The notes under the pieces were generated by a model, which saw only the letters and a list, made by a program, of their open reading frames with translations, made no database searches and was not told the origin of the DNA. From contig CM062804.1 in NCBI GenBank assembly GCA_031772625.1, positions 275,373,174 through 275,437,173 of the forward strand: a DNA stretch of 64,000 nucleotides, given 5' to 3'. Shown piece by piece: positions 23,762 through 36,477 of the stretch. A program made the position numbers and the translations under genes. How positions within the stretch are numbered: the first letter of the stretch is position 1; every line of letters starts with the position of its first letter. This DNA comes from Pinus tabuliformis. Taxonomy: Eukaryota; Streptophyta; Pinopsida; Pinales; Pinaceae.

Positions 23762-23883
23762 GGGGTAGCAAGCTAAGTGGGCTTCATTGTTGGGAAAAAC
23801 TCCATAGTTAAGCACACTTGAGTGAGAGGCGATTTGGGATGGGTGACCTCCCGGGAGGTCCTGGTTACTGGGTGTAAGCCCCA
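23762..23883 (+). pseudogene. 5S rRNA-like sequence, copy 2
   Basis: About 122 bp, the length of 5S rRNA. The 3' two thirds match plant 5S closely: AACTCCATAGTTAAGC, then GGGATGGGTGACCTCC (the internal C-box region) and a GTCCTGGTTACTGGGTGTAAGCC end. The first 40 bases are much more diverged. No T-run terminator follows, so normal 5S production is unlikely, although the internal pol III promoter core looks largely intact. Confidence 0.75.
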
Positions 23884-24187
23884 GAAGTGATGATTGATGC
23901 TATGTGGTTCATTTCAATAGTTTCAATCCCATTTCTTCACCACTGTGAGCATCACCTGATGCAATGAGTGCTAAGAGAACTATTCAAAAATCATGATAAA
24001 TAGTCAGTTACAACTACCTCTCATGGAAATGGTCATACATGAATGACTTACTTAACGCAGTTGAATCCCAAAATAATATCTAATATAATGCACTACTTAA
24101 ACCCCCTAATAATTAAATTCAAAAAAAGTGAATGGATCTCTTCTTGAATGGTTCATGAGGCACAATACTTGCTAAGGTTTTGCAAAT

Positions 24188-24308
24188 GGGGTAGCAAGCT
24201 AACTGGGCTTGATTGTGGGGAGAAAATCCATAGTTAAGCGTGCTTGAGCTAGAGGTGATCTGGAATGTGTGACCTCCCGAGAAGTCCTGGTTACCAGGTG
24301 CAAACCTC
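24188..24308 (+). pseudogene. 5S rRNA-like sequence, copy 3
   Basis: Same structure as the copy at 23762 with independent changes (for example GGAATGTGTGACCTCC in the C-box region). The first copy, 23412-23454, keeps only the 3' end of the 5S-like part. Confidence 0.72.
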
Positions 24309-24893
24309 AGAAGTGATGATTGATGCTATGTGATTCATTTCACTAGTTTCAATCCCACTTCTTCACCCCTTTGAGCATCACCCAATGTAATGAGTGCTAA
24401 GTGAACTATTCAAAAATCATGAGAAATTAGTCAGTTACGACTACCTCTCAAGGAAATGTTCTTACATGAATGACTTACTTAACACACTTGAATCCCAAAA
24501 TGATATCTAATTATAGTTCACACCACATAAACAGATAATCATAATTGCATTCAATTATTCAATGTAATTGCATTCATTCGCCCATCACATCAGCATAATA
24601 AAGGAAATTCATACATAACATATCAAGATGTAATAACAGAACAAAGACATAGGAATTGTCGAATGTTTCTCTTTATTGATATCTTTCAAGTGTTTACAAA
24701 CTTTGTTTGCCCTATGCACACAGTTGTATGGGTCCACGCACTCAGCTGTGAACTTCTACCCTAGGCCTCTTTGCACTCAGTTGCAGAGCCTCTACCTATG
24801 CTATGACCCAAGACTTAGACTTCTTACTTCAAAGCTACGACTCTCTTACATTATTCATCATTCTATGTCCCAAAAACTACTTAGAGCCTAGCT

Positions 24894-24904
24894 CTTTTTA
24901 TACA
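24894..24904 (-). promoter_or_regulatory. TATA-like box of outer gypsy LTR
   Basis: The minus strand reads GTATAAAAAGA, at a suitable place inside the LTR for a pol II start about 1.9 kb upstream of the PBS (about 0.8 kb without the 5S array). Confidence 0.4.
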
Positions 24905-25081
24905 ATCACATGGTCCGTGGACCATGGGTAGAAATCTTACAGCCAACTTTACTTTAAAAAACTAATGGAAAACTACCCTGTATGACACATACCATCTTCG
25001 CGGTCTGTGACCACAAAATGTGGAGACTCAAACATGGCCTTTTAGCGCCAAAAATTCCCTTGGGGGGTCCCACTCCTAACA

Positions 25082-28000
25082 ATGATCTAGTTATGCAATT
25101 TGATTTCCCATTTTCTCTTTTTACCACTATTCTTAACACCTTTTTGGCCATGAATAATTCATTGTATATTCAAAACCAATCGAACAATTAGTACGTAAGT
25201 ACATACACCTCTATACATGAGTCATAAATGAATTTTACAATGTTCTCACTTCCACACATAGCAAGTTTGTTGGGACTATGTGTACTAGGGTGTGAACATA
25301 GGTGATTGACATGTTGATACCCCACCTTAACACTAAATCATGACCTAATAGAATATAATTTATTTATTGGAAACCAAATGAATTATGAAATTATTTAAAC
25401 TAAAAAGTTTATGCAATAATTTTTATGTTGTCATATTTAGAACCAAACAAAACTATCAATGCAATCTGATAGGTAGACTTTTCCCATATTTCTTGTTATG
25501 AAGTTGTGCTACAAAATACGCATTTGAGATTGTACGATTGTGAGTAAATTTAAATGGATTTCTAGATACCAAATATCTTTGTGCACAACAATACTGATTA
25601 CTAGTACCACTTATCCATCAATATGGTGGGTTCACCATATTAATTTAGCAACAAGCTGTTGAATGGTTTGTTACCCTCTCTCTTTCTCACCTAGACATTT
25701 TATATGTCACACCTTACATGATGCATGTATTATTTTAATACTCGCATAACATCCTTAGATCACCATAAGTTTTATTAATGTGAAACCTTTTGGTTTACTA
25801 AAATTTTGTTAATTAATCTAGACAAGTCATGCTCTGAATCTAGTGTACACTTCTTGTTAGTCATTAGGCTTCTCTCATTTGCTCTATTTCTACTTCAAGT
25901 GAATCTAGCACCGCAACATATAATTTATTTGTCATTTATGTTCTCATAAAGAATGTATAGCTTTTTGATATATAGTAGAAGCATACAAATCATTTCAATA
26001 TTATCAATTTACATAAGAAATACATGTGTAAGATCTACAATCATTCTACTGAAAGCATCCTCTTCTTGCTTCAGATTTGAAAGGTTCCTATTGGCGAGAT
26101 ATTATTAATAGAACTCCCTTCCATATCTAAATCGATATGCATCTCTGGTTTGTGAAGTTTGAGGTTGCATAGCTTGAGTTGCAATAATTGATGCATCTGA
26201 ATTTGAGTGCACTTGAGAATGTGCCCATGGGCTTTTAACATTGTCTTACTATTATTAATTGAGAGGAACTAGTGGCTACTTTTACACTCCCATTATGTAT
26301 TTACACTGGATGTAATTTTGGGTCTTAGTCCCATTAACGTTTCTATTAGAGTCATAAATTATTAAGGTATGATCTCTTCTTCAACATGCATACATTGAGA
26401 TTTATTTTATTTCTGAACATTCTCCACAACTCTGACCCCAATTTAGTCTAGATTGGAAATATACTTTGTGTCTCTTGCATATCTTAGTTACAATTATTGG
26501 GATATTTCTTTATCCAAAAAGATACTTGTACGTTCCAACTTATTCAAAATCCATGTTTCTATTGAATATTAGAATAATGACCTCATACAATTTAGTTCCC
26601 ATGAATTTGGAGCACTTTCCCAATAAGGTGAATTAAACGGCTCAACTAGCAGAAAAACCACAATCCCAAATTGGATTGCATCATTACATGTAGATGCACC
26701 AATCAATGAAAATATATTAAATTGAAAGAAAAGTATAAATAATAAAAATGCACAGTCTCATACCATGTACAAAGACCTATCTTTCACATGCTTAATGACA
26801 TTTCATAGGAAACTTCATGAATAGATCTAGTTAAGGAAAACCTTCAGAATTTGTTCTAGGATGCAAAACAATTAATTAACCATCAATTTATGGTAATGTC
26901 GATAGAATGTCATGAACTTCTTTCCTGATATTTATATAAATTCCATCTATATACTTTAATTTTTTATTTTGCCTCATGTTAGCCATGATCTATGGAAGGA
27001 GAACTTGTCATTTTATATATTTTTGTCTGCTAGTTACCTCATAAGGGTTCAATGTTTCTTCCCTTAAGATCTCTTATAAGTATAACTTCATTCTATTTAG
27101 TTATTTCCTTGATTATACTATGCATAACAATCGTGCAACCTTTTGGCATGCAGTTACACATAAGATTCAAACTTTTCTTATCTACCATTACTCCTTTCAT
27201 ATTCCATGATTACCACACCACTAAAACTCATCATCCAAACTTTCAATAATCATACCTTACAACTATTACAAATTTGTTCATTCATTGAGCTCGACTATGA
27301 ACATATAAAGCTAGGTCTATCATGTGTAAGTATCTTAAACCAATTTTAAATCATGGTATAGAGTCTTTGTGCCCTCACAAGAGAATTTGACAATAACTTA
27401 TGTTTTGGAGAAACTTCCACAAAATATAATGAAATAAAAATTTAATCTTCACATAATTCCTAACACTCAATAAGTAGGAACAATAAAAAGTAACCTATTT
27501 ATGGTTGAACCTTTCTTATTTATTCCAGAATTATTTGTTTCATTATAACCTTACAAGGTTTCTCCTCCCCAAAATGCTATTACAACTATTCACCATAGTG
27601 TATGAATATACAATACTTATACGTGAAAAATTAAAAATAAAGTGCAAAGAATAAATCCAATTTTATTACTATGAAGTGTGTATAAAGAGTAAACTCTTAA
27701 AATGTTTTCATAGGTGGCTTACTATAAAGAAAACAAACAATGCAGAATCGAATCTCTCAAAATTTGACCTGTAATATCATTGAGTGAAATTATTACCATG
27801 ATGTTAAAAACACTACGCGAGTCATTTTTCAGTGATGCCTTCCTGACAAAATCCATTCAAGAATTAAGTGAAGACTTTGCATGGAGGTTCTTCACGATGA
27901 AACTGGCCTGCAATCCCAGCTACCATTGAATTTCACATTGCATTTAAAAATGTTTTCAAACAACTAAAAGTGTCAAGCAATTGGTGAGAATACTTCACAG

Positions 28001-30836
28001 CTTTGAGCGAGGTCAAGGTAGCAAGTCAACCTCGAAACTTGCTGCAAGGATATATGTTCCTACAACCAACAGGTAACATTTACAATCTTCTTGATCATTT
28101 CATGAACCTACTCAACCTCCCCGGATCGTGAGAAACTTTTTCTGTGCTACTTGTAGTCTACTACATTTTTTAAATAATCCCTCTCCAGTGCTTCCTCTTA
28201 GCAACTTCCTAATAGCAAATAATCTACCATGACTTCTTAGTAACTCTATTAAACCTTTTACAAATGAGAACAGGGTCTTGCTCGGGGAACAAAGTTGAAA
28301 TTTCATGGTAGAGTCGATTGTGTTCGATCCCAGTGTACCGCAGTGAAGTGAGGGATGTCGCAATTGAGGACGATTAGTGCATATGACCGTCACCCGCTAT
28401 CACCAGTGGATGTTAAGAGAGGGAAGTCAGCGTTGTTGTGCTTTGTACTTCCATTAAATCCTACTCCTCTCATAAATCCCATTAGATGTTCCACACTATG
28501 TTCCACCCACACTCCTCTATGGTGACAGATGCTAAAATTAAAAGTGTGGTATTGATTTTACATCTCATTGATGCACTATCACATATATTGATTTACGCTA
28601 GCATACACTTTATGCTATTAGTACATTCTAAGTATACTAACACCTCCCATATTCTAGTGCTTCTTTCCGTGCTTACAATCCTTAGAATTTATTCTAGACT
28701 CTTATGCGGCCATACAGAATAATTAGTTAGTCATATATGCTCTACATGCATGCTCACATTTAATGCAAATATACTGTGCTTGCATATGACCATGCATGCA
28801 CATGTGCATGTGGAAGATATTAGTTGATAATAAAAAATGAAAACACTTGCATGCTGCAAGAACTGTAATTTATAAAGACCATGTGAAATGAAACGTGCAC
28901 ACAAAATAAATGTAACAATAACAATGTGTATGTCAACATCCAGTGCATGAATAAATAGATGGTGAATCACGAACAAACATATAATGTAATGTAAATAATT
29001 TTCCTACATAAATGAAAGTATGATAATGATAGTGAATGTAGTGGTATTGATTTTAGTCTTGACCTTCTCTTAATTTAAACATTCATGTCCATTGTCATTA
29101 TGCGCAGGGAGAAGGTGAGATTAAAGATATTTTATTAATTGACTTATCCACATGCAAATAAGGATAATCATTATACACTAAATGCTAACCTTTATTAAAC
29201 TGAATGCTTTTATGAAGTAAAATATTCCATAGAAAATTAGTTATTTCTAGAATGCATATGCTCATTACTTGGTACAAATGTGCAACTCAATAACCCATCA
29301 CACTCGAGCAGCACCAGCTCAGTGGATAAGGCATGAAAAAAGATCCACATGGTAGATCCAAAAATGAAACCAACTATCCTTATTGGGATTTTCTCCATCT
29401 AATTAATTGGACAGGTATCGTTGTGCTTTAAATCACATGCTTCCAAAAGCTTTTTATTGGGAGATATAAATGCTAGATTTACACCCACATTTAAATTTTC
29501 AATCCAAGGTCATAAGACTTAGAGACATAGCACAATATATCCGAGAATATGACCTCAAGGACTTTTAAGATAAAAACAATTCAAAAAGGAAATGATTCAA
29601 GAAAACACATTCCAAACTAAACACACTGCAACAAATAAAGAATGCAAAGCTTCTTAAAAGACTACAGCTACGCTGCAAATATGAAAGCATGAAACAAATT
29701 CAATTTCAAACTATTTTAAAAATGTACTTAAAAGGATTATTTTGAATCATGTTGGAAAGGATTCATAAGGGTATGGAAATATTCAATCTAGAATTTCAAT
29801 TATTGAGTGAGTATATCTTCAAGTTGTTCGACACTACATATGCTAAAAATGTATTCAAACTAATCTTGGTATTTAAATAAATGTTGTTGTCTTAAAATTC
29901 TAAAATCAATTCATAAGTGCCCAATAATATGAATAGTGGATTAAATGAAAACTTTGTCAATCTCATACAATTATTATCCCCATGTTGAATCCCTGTGACT
30001 AAAAACATTTTTCATTATAAAATAAATTGAACAGGTCAATAGTGAAAATGAGAAAAGAAGAACTTGTTATCTCTACTCTATTTTTAGTCTAGTTACTGGA
30101 ACATGAATAAGTTAATGATATTGTTAAATTTACTAATAAAACCTATGAAATTAAATATAAAATATAAAGGAAATCATGAAATGACATAACAGAGTTTAAA
30201 GCACGCCACATAATTCGGGAAATGAAATGTAGTCAAATGAATTACACAAGCATGTAATAAAATGCAGTGAAGTGAATCACACTAGTAGGAAATAAAATAT
30301 AATAGAATAAATAAATCCTAAGTACTCTAGGTAATGAACTGGTTGATGGACCCAAACAACAAGCTCAATCTCACTGGAAAAATTAAATCAACACACCATC
30401 TCAGAAATTCGAAATATCATGTAAATGTAAATTGAATGTGGAATCATATTACTACTGAAATCAAATTACAGAAATGAGAAACAATTAAATGTTGGGCTCG
30501 AGTGGTCCCCTCGAGGATCATTCCACTAGGCTCAGACTCCTCTCATGGTGCCATTTAAATCCAGTCTCTGCAAATAATGCAATGTATAGGTTTCCATAGC
30601 CTAACGTTCTTCTACAATCCCACACCCTCTGCCATTTTTTTATGAGTACACAAATCTCCATTGTATCATTGCAGCAACACCCCTAATTAATTAGATTGAT
30701 TTTTACATGGTGTATAAATTTAGAATTAACACAAATTGGTTAAGATTACAGCGAGAAGATTTATTTCAAATTGGGTTTGAATTGGTACAAGTCTGGCTTC
30801 TCGAAGTAATGTAACTTTATCGTTTTTCTTGTAGGT
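25082..30836. other. Long AT-rich stretch without recognised genes
   Basis: Only short scattered open frames on both strands. I found no retrotransposon motif, RNA gene or gene-family similarity. A 93-codon minus open frame at 28112-28393 (ending KKFLTIRGG) is unrecognised. TGCATG-rich alternating sequence lies at about 28740-28810. This is probably old, fully decayed repeat sequence. Confidence 0.5.
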
Positions 30837-31061
30837 TCAATCATCTCCTATTCCGATGTGGACATTTTGAATATGTATGTTAGAAGAGGTAACATGAATC
30901 CCATTGGTGTTGAGGATGTCACTAGGATCGATGGAGATGTTGTCGTATGGATCAGAGTGGCGAGGTTGGTGACTCATCTGCATTGCCCAGTAGAGGTGGA
31001 TATTTTGCCTGTCGAATGTCCAGAAGCCATAAGGGCACATTAGGAGGTGCATTACATTCAA
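30837..31061 (-). pseudogene. Polygalacturonase-like (GH28) exon fragment
   Basis: The minus strand encodes a piece resembling the GH28 parallel beta-helix core: ILNTNGIHVTSSNIHIQNVH then IGIGDD, against the family pattern of NTDGIH and GTGDDC. The residue after GDD is a stop where Cys is expected, so it is broken; the conserved first Asp of NTD is also Asn. It is a single exon-sized fragment lying beside fragments of unrelated genes. Confidence 0.55.
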
Positions 31062-31159
31062 TGTATTCTTACATCACTCCTTCACGGTGTACAAATATGC
31101 TTCCACTCCCTCTCCTTCAGATCCTCCATGTTTCTTAGTATTAAATCCTATGCCAACTC

Positions 31160-31405
31160 CTTGATGGAAACAAATCAACCCCACGGTCAACAATGATATC
31201 ACGAATGAGATCAAAGGTGTTAGTGTTTCCAGTAAGTATTAAATCATGGTCGGAGTCAACAAAGTCTAAAATTGCAGACAAATCTAAGGATCCCCCCCAT
31301 ATTGTCAACAGAGGGGGAAAAGAGAATGATTCCATCATACAAGTACTCACTGAATCTCTGGAGTATGGGCTTGTGATCATGTGCAAGCTTAAAGTCAGGC
31401 ATGTG
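31160..31405 (-). pseudogene. OST48 (oligosaccharyltransferase 48 kDa subunit)-like fragment
   Basis: The minus strand reads DFKLAHDHKPILQRFSEYLY, DGIILFSPSV, then after a one-base shift at a run of seven G (plus-strand C7 near 31292) GGSLDLSAILDFVDSDHDLI and a DLIRDIIVDRGVD stretch. This matches the N-terminal region of the 48 kDa subunit of the ER oligosaccharyltransferase (WBP1/DDOST). The frameshift and lack of flanking exons make it a pseudogene fragment. It abuts the RER1-like fragment with almost no spacer. Confidence 0.72.
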
Positions 31406-31592
31406 TCTCAAAAATCATTTGAATTTATCATTACCCTTCATGGGAAACACGGGGCCTCCCATCTCCATATCTGCTTGGGGGGACAAGAAGCCAATCAACA
31501 AGTTTAGAAGATAAATCCCCAACCCATAACCCTTCACATAATACACTCTTAGGAAGTAGAGGACAACCATGAATAGTGTGGTGACCCATCTG
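31398..31592 (-). pseudogene. RER1-like fragment
   Basis: The minus strand reads [39 protein letters not shown], then [14 protein letters not shown], a stop, and FLRHMPDFK. This matches the central and following part of RER1, the Golgi membrane protein that returns ER residents. About five residues between the two membrane segments are missing compared with the family. The last residues run straight into the OST48-like text, which shares DFK. Confidence 0.72.
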
Positions 31593-31879
31593 GGCACCCC
31601 CACTTTCCTTCTTAAGTATTGCAAAACTAATGCATTTCCACTCATTGCAATCCCAAAGCTAGTAAATGGTAAAAGGAGTACTGTGAGAACAGGCTCCACA
31701 TGGAGCACCAAGTAGAACACATGCGCAAAGAAGAGTATGAGTGCACATTGAACTGAAACATATACCAAAATATATTGTTTTTCAACCATAGTCGATGATG
31801 TGAGTGATGCAAGGAGTCCCAATATGCATGCAACCGATAAATCAATAGCAAGATAAGCATAACCCAATTTGCTAACCAT
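31593..31879 (-). pseudogene. Unassigned membrane-protein segment fused in frame to RER1-like fragment
   Basis: About 95 codons in the same minus-strand frame as the RER1-like part, starting [20 protein letters not shown]. It has about three hydrophobic segments ([54 protein letters not shown]). This is not the N-terminus of RER1, and I do not recognise the source gene. The in-frame join ([10 protein letters not shown] then RWV) gives a 154-codon open frame, which could be chance after fragment fusion. Confidence 0.5.
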
Positions 31880-32298
31880 AATAATGGCATTGCGTGGGTG
31901 TTATTTAGCAATCTCTATGCACAATCTCATCTTGAGACTTGAGAAAAGGTGAGGAATGTAAGTCTAGATCTTTGTCATTGGATTCAAGCTATTGCTTCTA
32001 TTCATGAGATGAATCCATACCCAAATGTGTTTTAGGAAGCATTCCTTCACTTCTAGTATGAAAATTGCTAGTACATGACTTATTCATGTCCCACCAAGAA
32101 GGCATATTATTGTTGGCATTTACAAAAAACATTCTTCAAATTAATCAACAAGAAGAATTCATAATTTAATAGTTATTGCCACTGCATGCCTCACTATTAG
32201 CTTAATAAGATAGCAATGATTAGAAACACTAGTCACAAGCATAGAATTATTTGATTAAAGTCGTAAAAATTTGGACAAAAAGGCAGATCAGCATTTCG
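31880..32298 (-). other. Possible further decayed exons upstream of membrane segment
   Basis: The minus strand at about 31920-32120 has coding-like text with stops (NANNNMPSWWDMNKSCTSNF). It may belong to the same source gene as the 31593-31879 segment. No family was recognised; the rest is AT-rich. Confidence 0.25.
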
Positions 32299-32477
32299 TT
32301 AACCACAAAGCTCAATGGTGGGGGTTTTTGAAAAAATTCGGAAGAAGTTACTCAATTCAAGAAATAGGTGGAGGTATCTATTAACTAAAATAATAGGCTG
32401 TAGGTCTCTCTGGCTTGTCATGGCCTCCATTATTCGAGCCGGTGTTGATTTCCACACTTGAAGCCAAATAAGAGTGA

Positions 32478-35400
32478 TCAAGTCACACTGAGTCCTATCA
32501 TGCCTCTACATAACTCATGTTTATTTCGTGGTAGAATCTTAGTGAACATATCAGCAACGTTCCTATCTGTATGGATCTTATCCAAGGATAATTTTTCTTC
32601 CTCCAACACATGCCAGATCCAATGGTACCTTAAGTCAATGTGCTTGGTTTTTGAATGAAATTCTGGGTTTTTCACCAAGTGAATGGCACTCTGACGATCA
32701 CAATATAACACACACTTGTCCTACTTTATTCCTATCTCACCTAGGAAATTCTGCATCCACAACATCTCTTTATAAGATTCTGTTGCAGCTATGTACTCTG
32801 CTTCTGTTGTAGAGAGGGCTACTATTATTTGTAGCTTTCACACCCAAGATACTATTGCACCTACAAATGTATACAAATAACCTGTAGTGGACTTTCTGGT
32901 ATCCATATATCCAGCCATATCCGCATCTGCAATTCCTTCAAGCACAGTCTCATCATGACCAAAAGAAAAACAATAATGAATAGTACCCTTGAGATACCTT
33001 AAAATCCATTTTACTACTTGCCAATGTTGTTTGCTTGGATTGGTAAGGAACTTGTTCACTTCTCCCACTGAATATGCAATGTCTGGTCATATGCATACCA
33101 TGGAATACATTAAGCTGCCAACTGTTGAAGCATAATGAATCTTTCTCATCTCTTCCTTCCCCTTGTCATCACTAGGACATAATTCAGTACTTAGCTTGAA
33201 GTGGGCTGCAAGGGTTGTACCAACTGGCTTGGCATCCTTCATATTAAACCTGTCAAACACCTTCTTGATATATTTTTCTTGTGACAGCCACAACCTTTTG
33301 TTTTCCCTGTCATGCATAATCCGCATGCCCAATATCTGTTGTGCTAGTCCCAAATCCTTCATTGCAAATTTTCTACCCAAATCTTTCTTCAACCTATTGA
33401 TCTTATTCTTATCATGCCCAACAATCAACATTTCATCCACATATAACAATAATATGATATACTTTCCTTGACCATACCTCTTGATATAGACACAATGGTC
33501 AGCTTCCAACCTCTGAAAAACCATGTTCCAACATGAATGAATCAAATTTCTTGTACCATTGTCGAGGTGCCTGTTTCAACCCATAGAGACTCTTCTTCAA
33601 CCTACAAACAAGGCCTTCTTTGCCTTTTTCTATGAAGCCTTCTGGTTGCTCCATATAAATTTCTTCCTCTAATTCACCATGAAGGAAAGTAGTTTTTACA
33701 TCTAGTTGTTCACATTCTAGGTCTAAAGTAGCCACTAGACCAAGAATGACCCTAATGGATAAGATTTTAACAACAGGTGAGAAGTTTCAGTGAAGTCAAT
33801 ACCTTCCTTTTGGGAAAAACCTTTTACCACCAATCTTTCTTTATACCTCTCTTTCTTTTCGTCACCTTCATGCTTAATCCTATACACCCATTTGTTTTAT
33901 ATAACCTTTCTACCTTTCGGTAGGTTTACCAACTCCCAAGTTTTATTTTCCTGCAAAGAGTTCATTTCTTCTTCCAATGCTTTCTTCCATTCTTTACTAT
34001 GCTCGACTTTACAAGCTTCTTGAAAACAATTAGGTTCACCTTCATCAGTCAACAAAATATAGTTTGAAGGAGGATACCTTTGTGAAGGCTTATGTGGCCT
34101 AGAAGATCTGCAAACCAACTGTGGTGGTGCATTATCAGGTTGAATCTGCTATAAAGGTTGCTGCAAGATTCCTTCTTCTTGTTTTTCATCATTTTCCACT
34201 TGTTGTTCTTCATGCTCCTAAATTTGCTGTTCATTTTCTTGTATTGGTGGTATGTTTTCCTGCTACTCTTCAAACCTGTCAATAACCTTCTTGACCTCCA
34301 AATCACCTACAATCCTCTTGAACATTTATAACTCATTAAATATAACATCCCTGCTTCTAATAATTTTATGTTTGACTGGATCCCATAGATGATAACCAGG
34401 ATCTTTATCCACATATCCCAAAAAAATGCATTTCATATATTTATCCTCTATCTTAGTTCTATTTTCTTTGGGAATATGTACGAATGCTTCACATCCAAAG
34501 ATTTTCAAGTGAGAATAATTCAAATTCTTACCACTCCAAACTTCTTTAGGGATATCGCCATCCAAGGCTATAGTTGGAGATCTATTTATGAGGTAGCAAG
34601 CAATCCTGACTGCTTCAGCCCAAAAATTCTTCTCCAAATTGGAATTGGACAACATACTTCGCACCTTTTCCATAATGGTGCAATTCATCCTTTCTGCGAC
34701 ACCATTATTTTGAGGAGTACCAAGCACAGTCTTCTCATGCTTTGTGCCAAACATGTTACAATATTCCTTAAATTCATTTGAGCAATATTCTCCACCATTA
34801 TCTGTTCTTAAACATTTCAGCAATTTGTTAGTCTCTCTTTCGACAACAACATGTAGTTTTTGGAATATTCCAAACACTTCACTTTTATTTTTCATAGGAT
34901 ATGTCCAAACTTTCCTGGATGCATCATCTATAAATGTTATGAAATATGATGCTCCTCCTAATGATTTGATGTTAACAGGCCCAAACACATCCGAGTGTAC
35001 CAATTCTAATACATTTTTCTTTCTATCATGGCCACCTCTAAGGAATTAAACCCTTCTTTGTCTTCCATATATAAAATTCTCACAAAGATCAAGATTGTAG
35101 GATTTCAAACCTGGCAATAAATTTTTACCAACAAGGATTTTTAAGCCCTTCTTGCTCAGGTGGCCCAAACGCTTATGTCATAGATCTGTTGAATTTCCTT
35201 CTTTTGTGACAAAAGCCAAATCTAATTTTCCTATCAATGTCTTCAATGTGTATAATGTTCCTGTCTTGGTCCTTTGGCCACAACCAATGCACCTTTGATA
35301 ATTTTCCAGCCTCCTTTTCCAAAGCTTGACAAATAGCCTTCATCATCCAGTCGTCCCACAAAGATTAAACTCATGCACATTTCTGGTACATGCCTGACCT

Positions 35401-36477
35401 ATTTCAACAATATATCTTGTCCATCTTTCATTTTGATCTGGACATCTCTCACTCCAACAATACTGCAAAAATGATTATTCCCCAAATGCACTCTACCATA
35501 ATCACCAGGATTATATGAAACAAAACTATCTTTGCATGGGGTTACATGGTGAGATGCCCCAGAGTCAAGGATCCAATCAAAGCTACTGCTAGATGTATAT
35601 ACACACGCATCCTCTACTGAAACAGAAAACAACACATCACCATATGTGGCTACAGCAGTAGCCTCACCTTCATTTGTGCTGGATGACTTGTGATTCATAC
35701 TAGACGGTCTATGATCATTTTGTCCTTTCTTCCAGAATCGACATTCTTTCTTCATGTGCCTGGGTTTGCCACAATGAAAGTAGATGATTCTACCTCTCCT
35801 TGATTTTTATCGGCCTCTCGATCTTGATCGCCCTTGTCGGCCTCGATCCATTCTCCTACCATGATTAGCTAGAGCTAGAGCTTCTCCTCCCTAGTTTTCC
35901 ACAATTGACTTCCATCGCAGTTCCTCATTCATTAAACTGCTACTGACATCATCAAACTTCATGGTCCCTTCAGTTGTTGAAGTGCTCATAGCTACAATTA
36001 AATTTCCCAGCTGTCTGGCATAGAACACATTAACAATATAGCTCTAATTTCATCATCTAGAATGATTTTAAGAGAGGAAATCTGATTAGTAATAATATTA
36101 AATGCATTCAAGTGCTCAACAACTGAATCACCCTCCTTCATTTTGAGATTATAAAGCTTATTCATCAAGAACACTTTGTTTGATGTTGTGTTCTTCTCAT
36201 ATAGATCATGGAGCTTCTTCCATAATCCTTCTATCGTCTTTTCTTGAGACACATTGAAATAAACATTCTTTTCTAAATATTGGAGGAAATTTGCAATCGC
36301 CTTTCTATCTAGCTTATTCCACTTTTCATTTGTCATTGATGAGGGTTTCTTTATTGTGCCCTCAATCAGAAAATACTGATCCTTTAAAATCAGTATATCC
36401 TCCATCTGTGATTTCCATAGGGCAAAATTAGCCCCTTTCAACTTCTCCATATATGTAAGTGTTGTCTCCATTTTCAA
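32478..36477 (-). pseudogene. Copia gag-pol, broken
   Basis: Gag is at 35998-36477 (KLKGANFALWKSQMEDILI). A CCHC-like region is near 35750, past which protease carries WILDSGASHHVTPCKDSF (35399-35755). Integrase at 34326-35003 keeps VHSDVFGP, CLRTDNGGEY and NGVAERMN, the DDE residues. RT is split over 33499-33735 and 33087-33545; its active site reads LLYVDEMLIVG, with YVDE instead of YVDD. RNase H is at 32478-33068 (DADMAGYMDTRKSTTGYLY). At least four frame changes occur. The order protease-integrase-RT-RNase H is the copia order, and the text is closest to Tnt1/Tork-type elements. Confidence 0.85.

Larger units (their letters stand above)
23401..24518 (+). repeat. 5S-rRNA-like tandem array, 427 bp unit, about 2.6 copies
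   Basis: A 426-427 bp unit repeats head to tail; equivalent points lie at 23418, 23845 and 24271. Each unit pairs a 5S-like stretch of about 120 bp with about 305 bp of spacer. The first copy begins inside the 5S-like part and the last ends inside the spacer. TAATTATAGTT occurs at both ends (23401-23411 and 24508-24518), an 11 bp direct repeat that may be a target duplication. Candidates are a relocated piece of 5S rDNA or a 5S-derived element related to Cassandra/SINE3; no tRNA-type PBS or poly(T) terminator was seen in the spacer. Confidence 0.7.
2303..25081 (-). mobile_element. Outer Ty3/gypsy retrotransposon, decayed, host of a nested insertion
   Basis: Minus-strand order from the right: LTR (23021-25081), PBS (23000-23018), gag (about 21.5-22.98 kb), protease and RT start (18757-21063), then after the nested element (5858-18751) the RT remainder, RNase H and integrase (3480-5852), and a post-integrase coding-like region (2303-3480). 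The protease, RT and integrase text resembles the common plant Tat/Athila-type gypsy polyprotein. Many stops and frameshifts make it non-functional. No matching left LTR was found between 1 and 2500, so the left boundary is only where coding similarity fades. Confidence 0.75.
23021..25081 (-). repeat. 5' LTR of outer gypsy, interrupted by 5S-like array
   Basis: The proposed LTR runs on the minus strand from TGTTAGGAGTGGGACC at 25081 to AACCA at 23021, next to the PBS. A TATA-like box lies at 24894-24904. Removing the inserted 5S-like array (about 1.1 kb) leaves roughly 950 bp. The right edge rests only on the TGTTAG start, because no partner LTR was found in the window. Confidence 0.5.

Noticed and set aside
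23762..24308. Functional 5S rRNA genes
   Set aside because: The first 40 bases are strongly diverged, no T-run terminator follows, and the array lies in a retrotransposon LTR.
29300..29350. AGCTCAGTGGATAAGG, like a tRNA/SINE A box
   Set aside because: No B box at a suitable distance, no cloverleaf and no SINE tail were found.
30495..30530. CTCGAG-containing near palindrome
   Set aside because: Short, with no associated terminus or target duplication; not enough to call an element.
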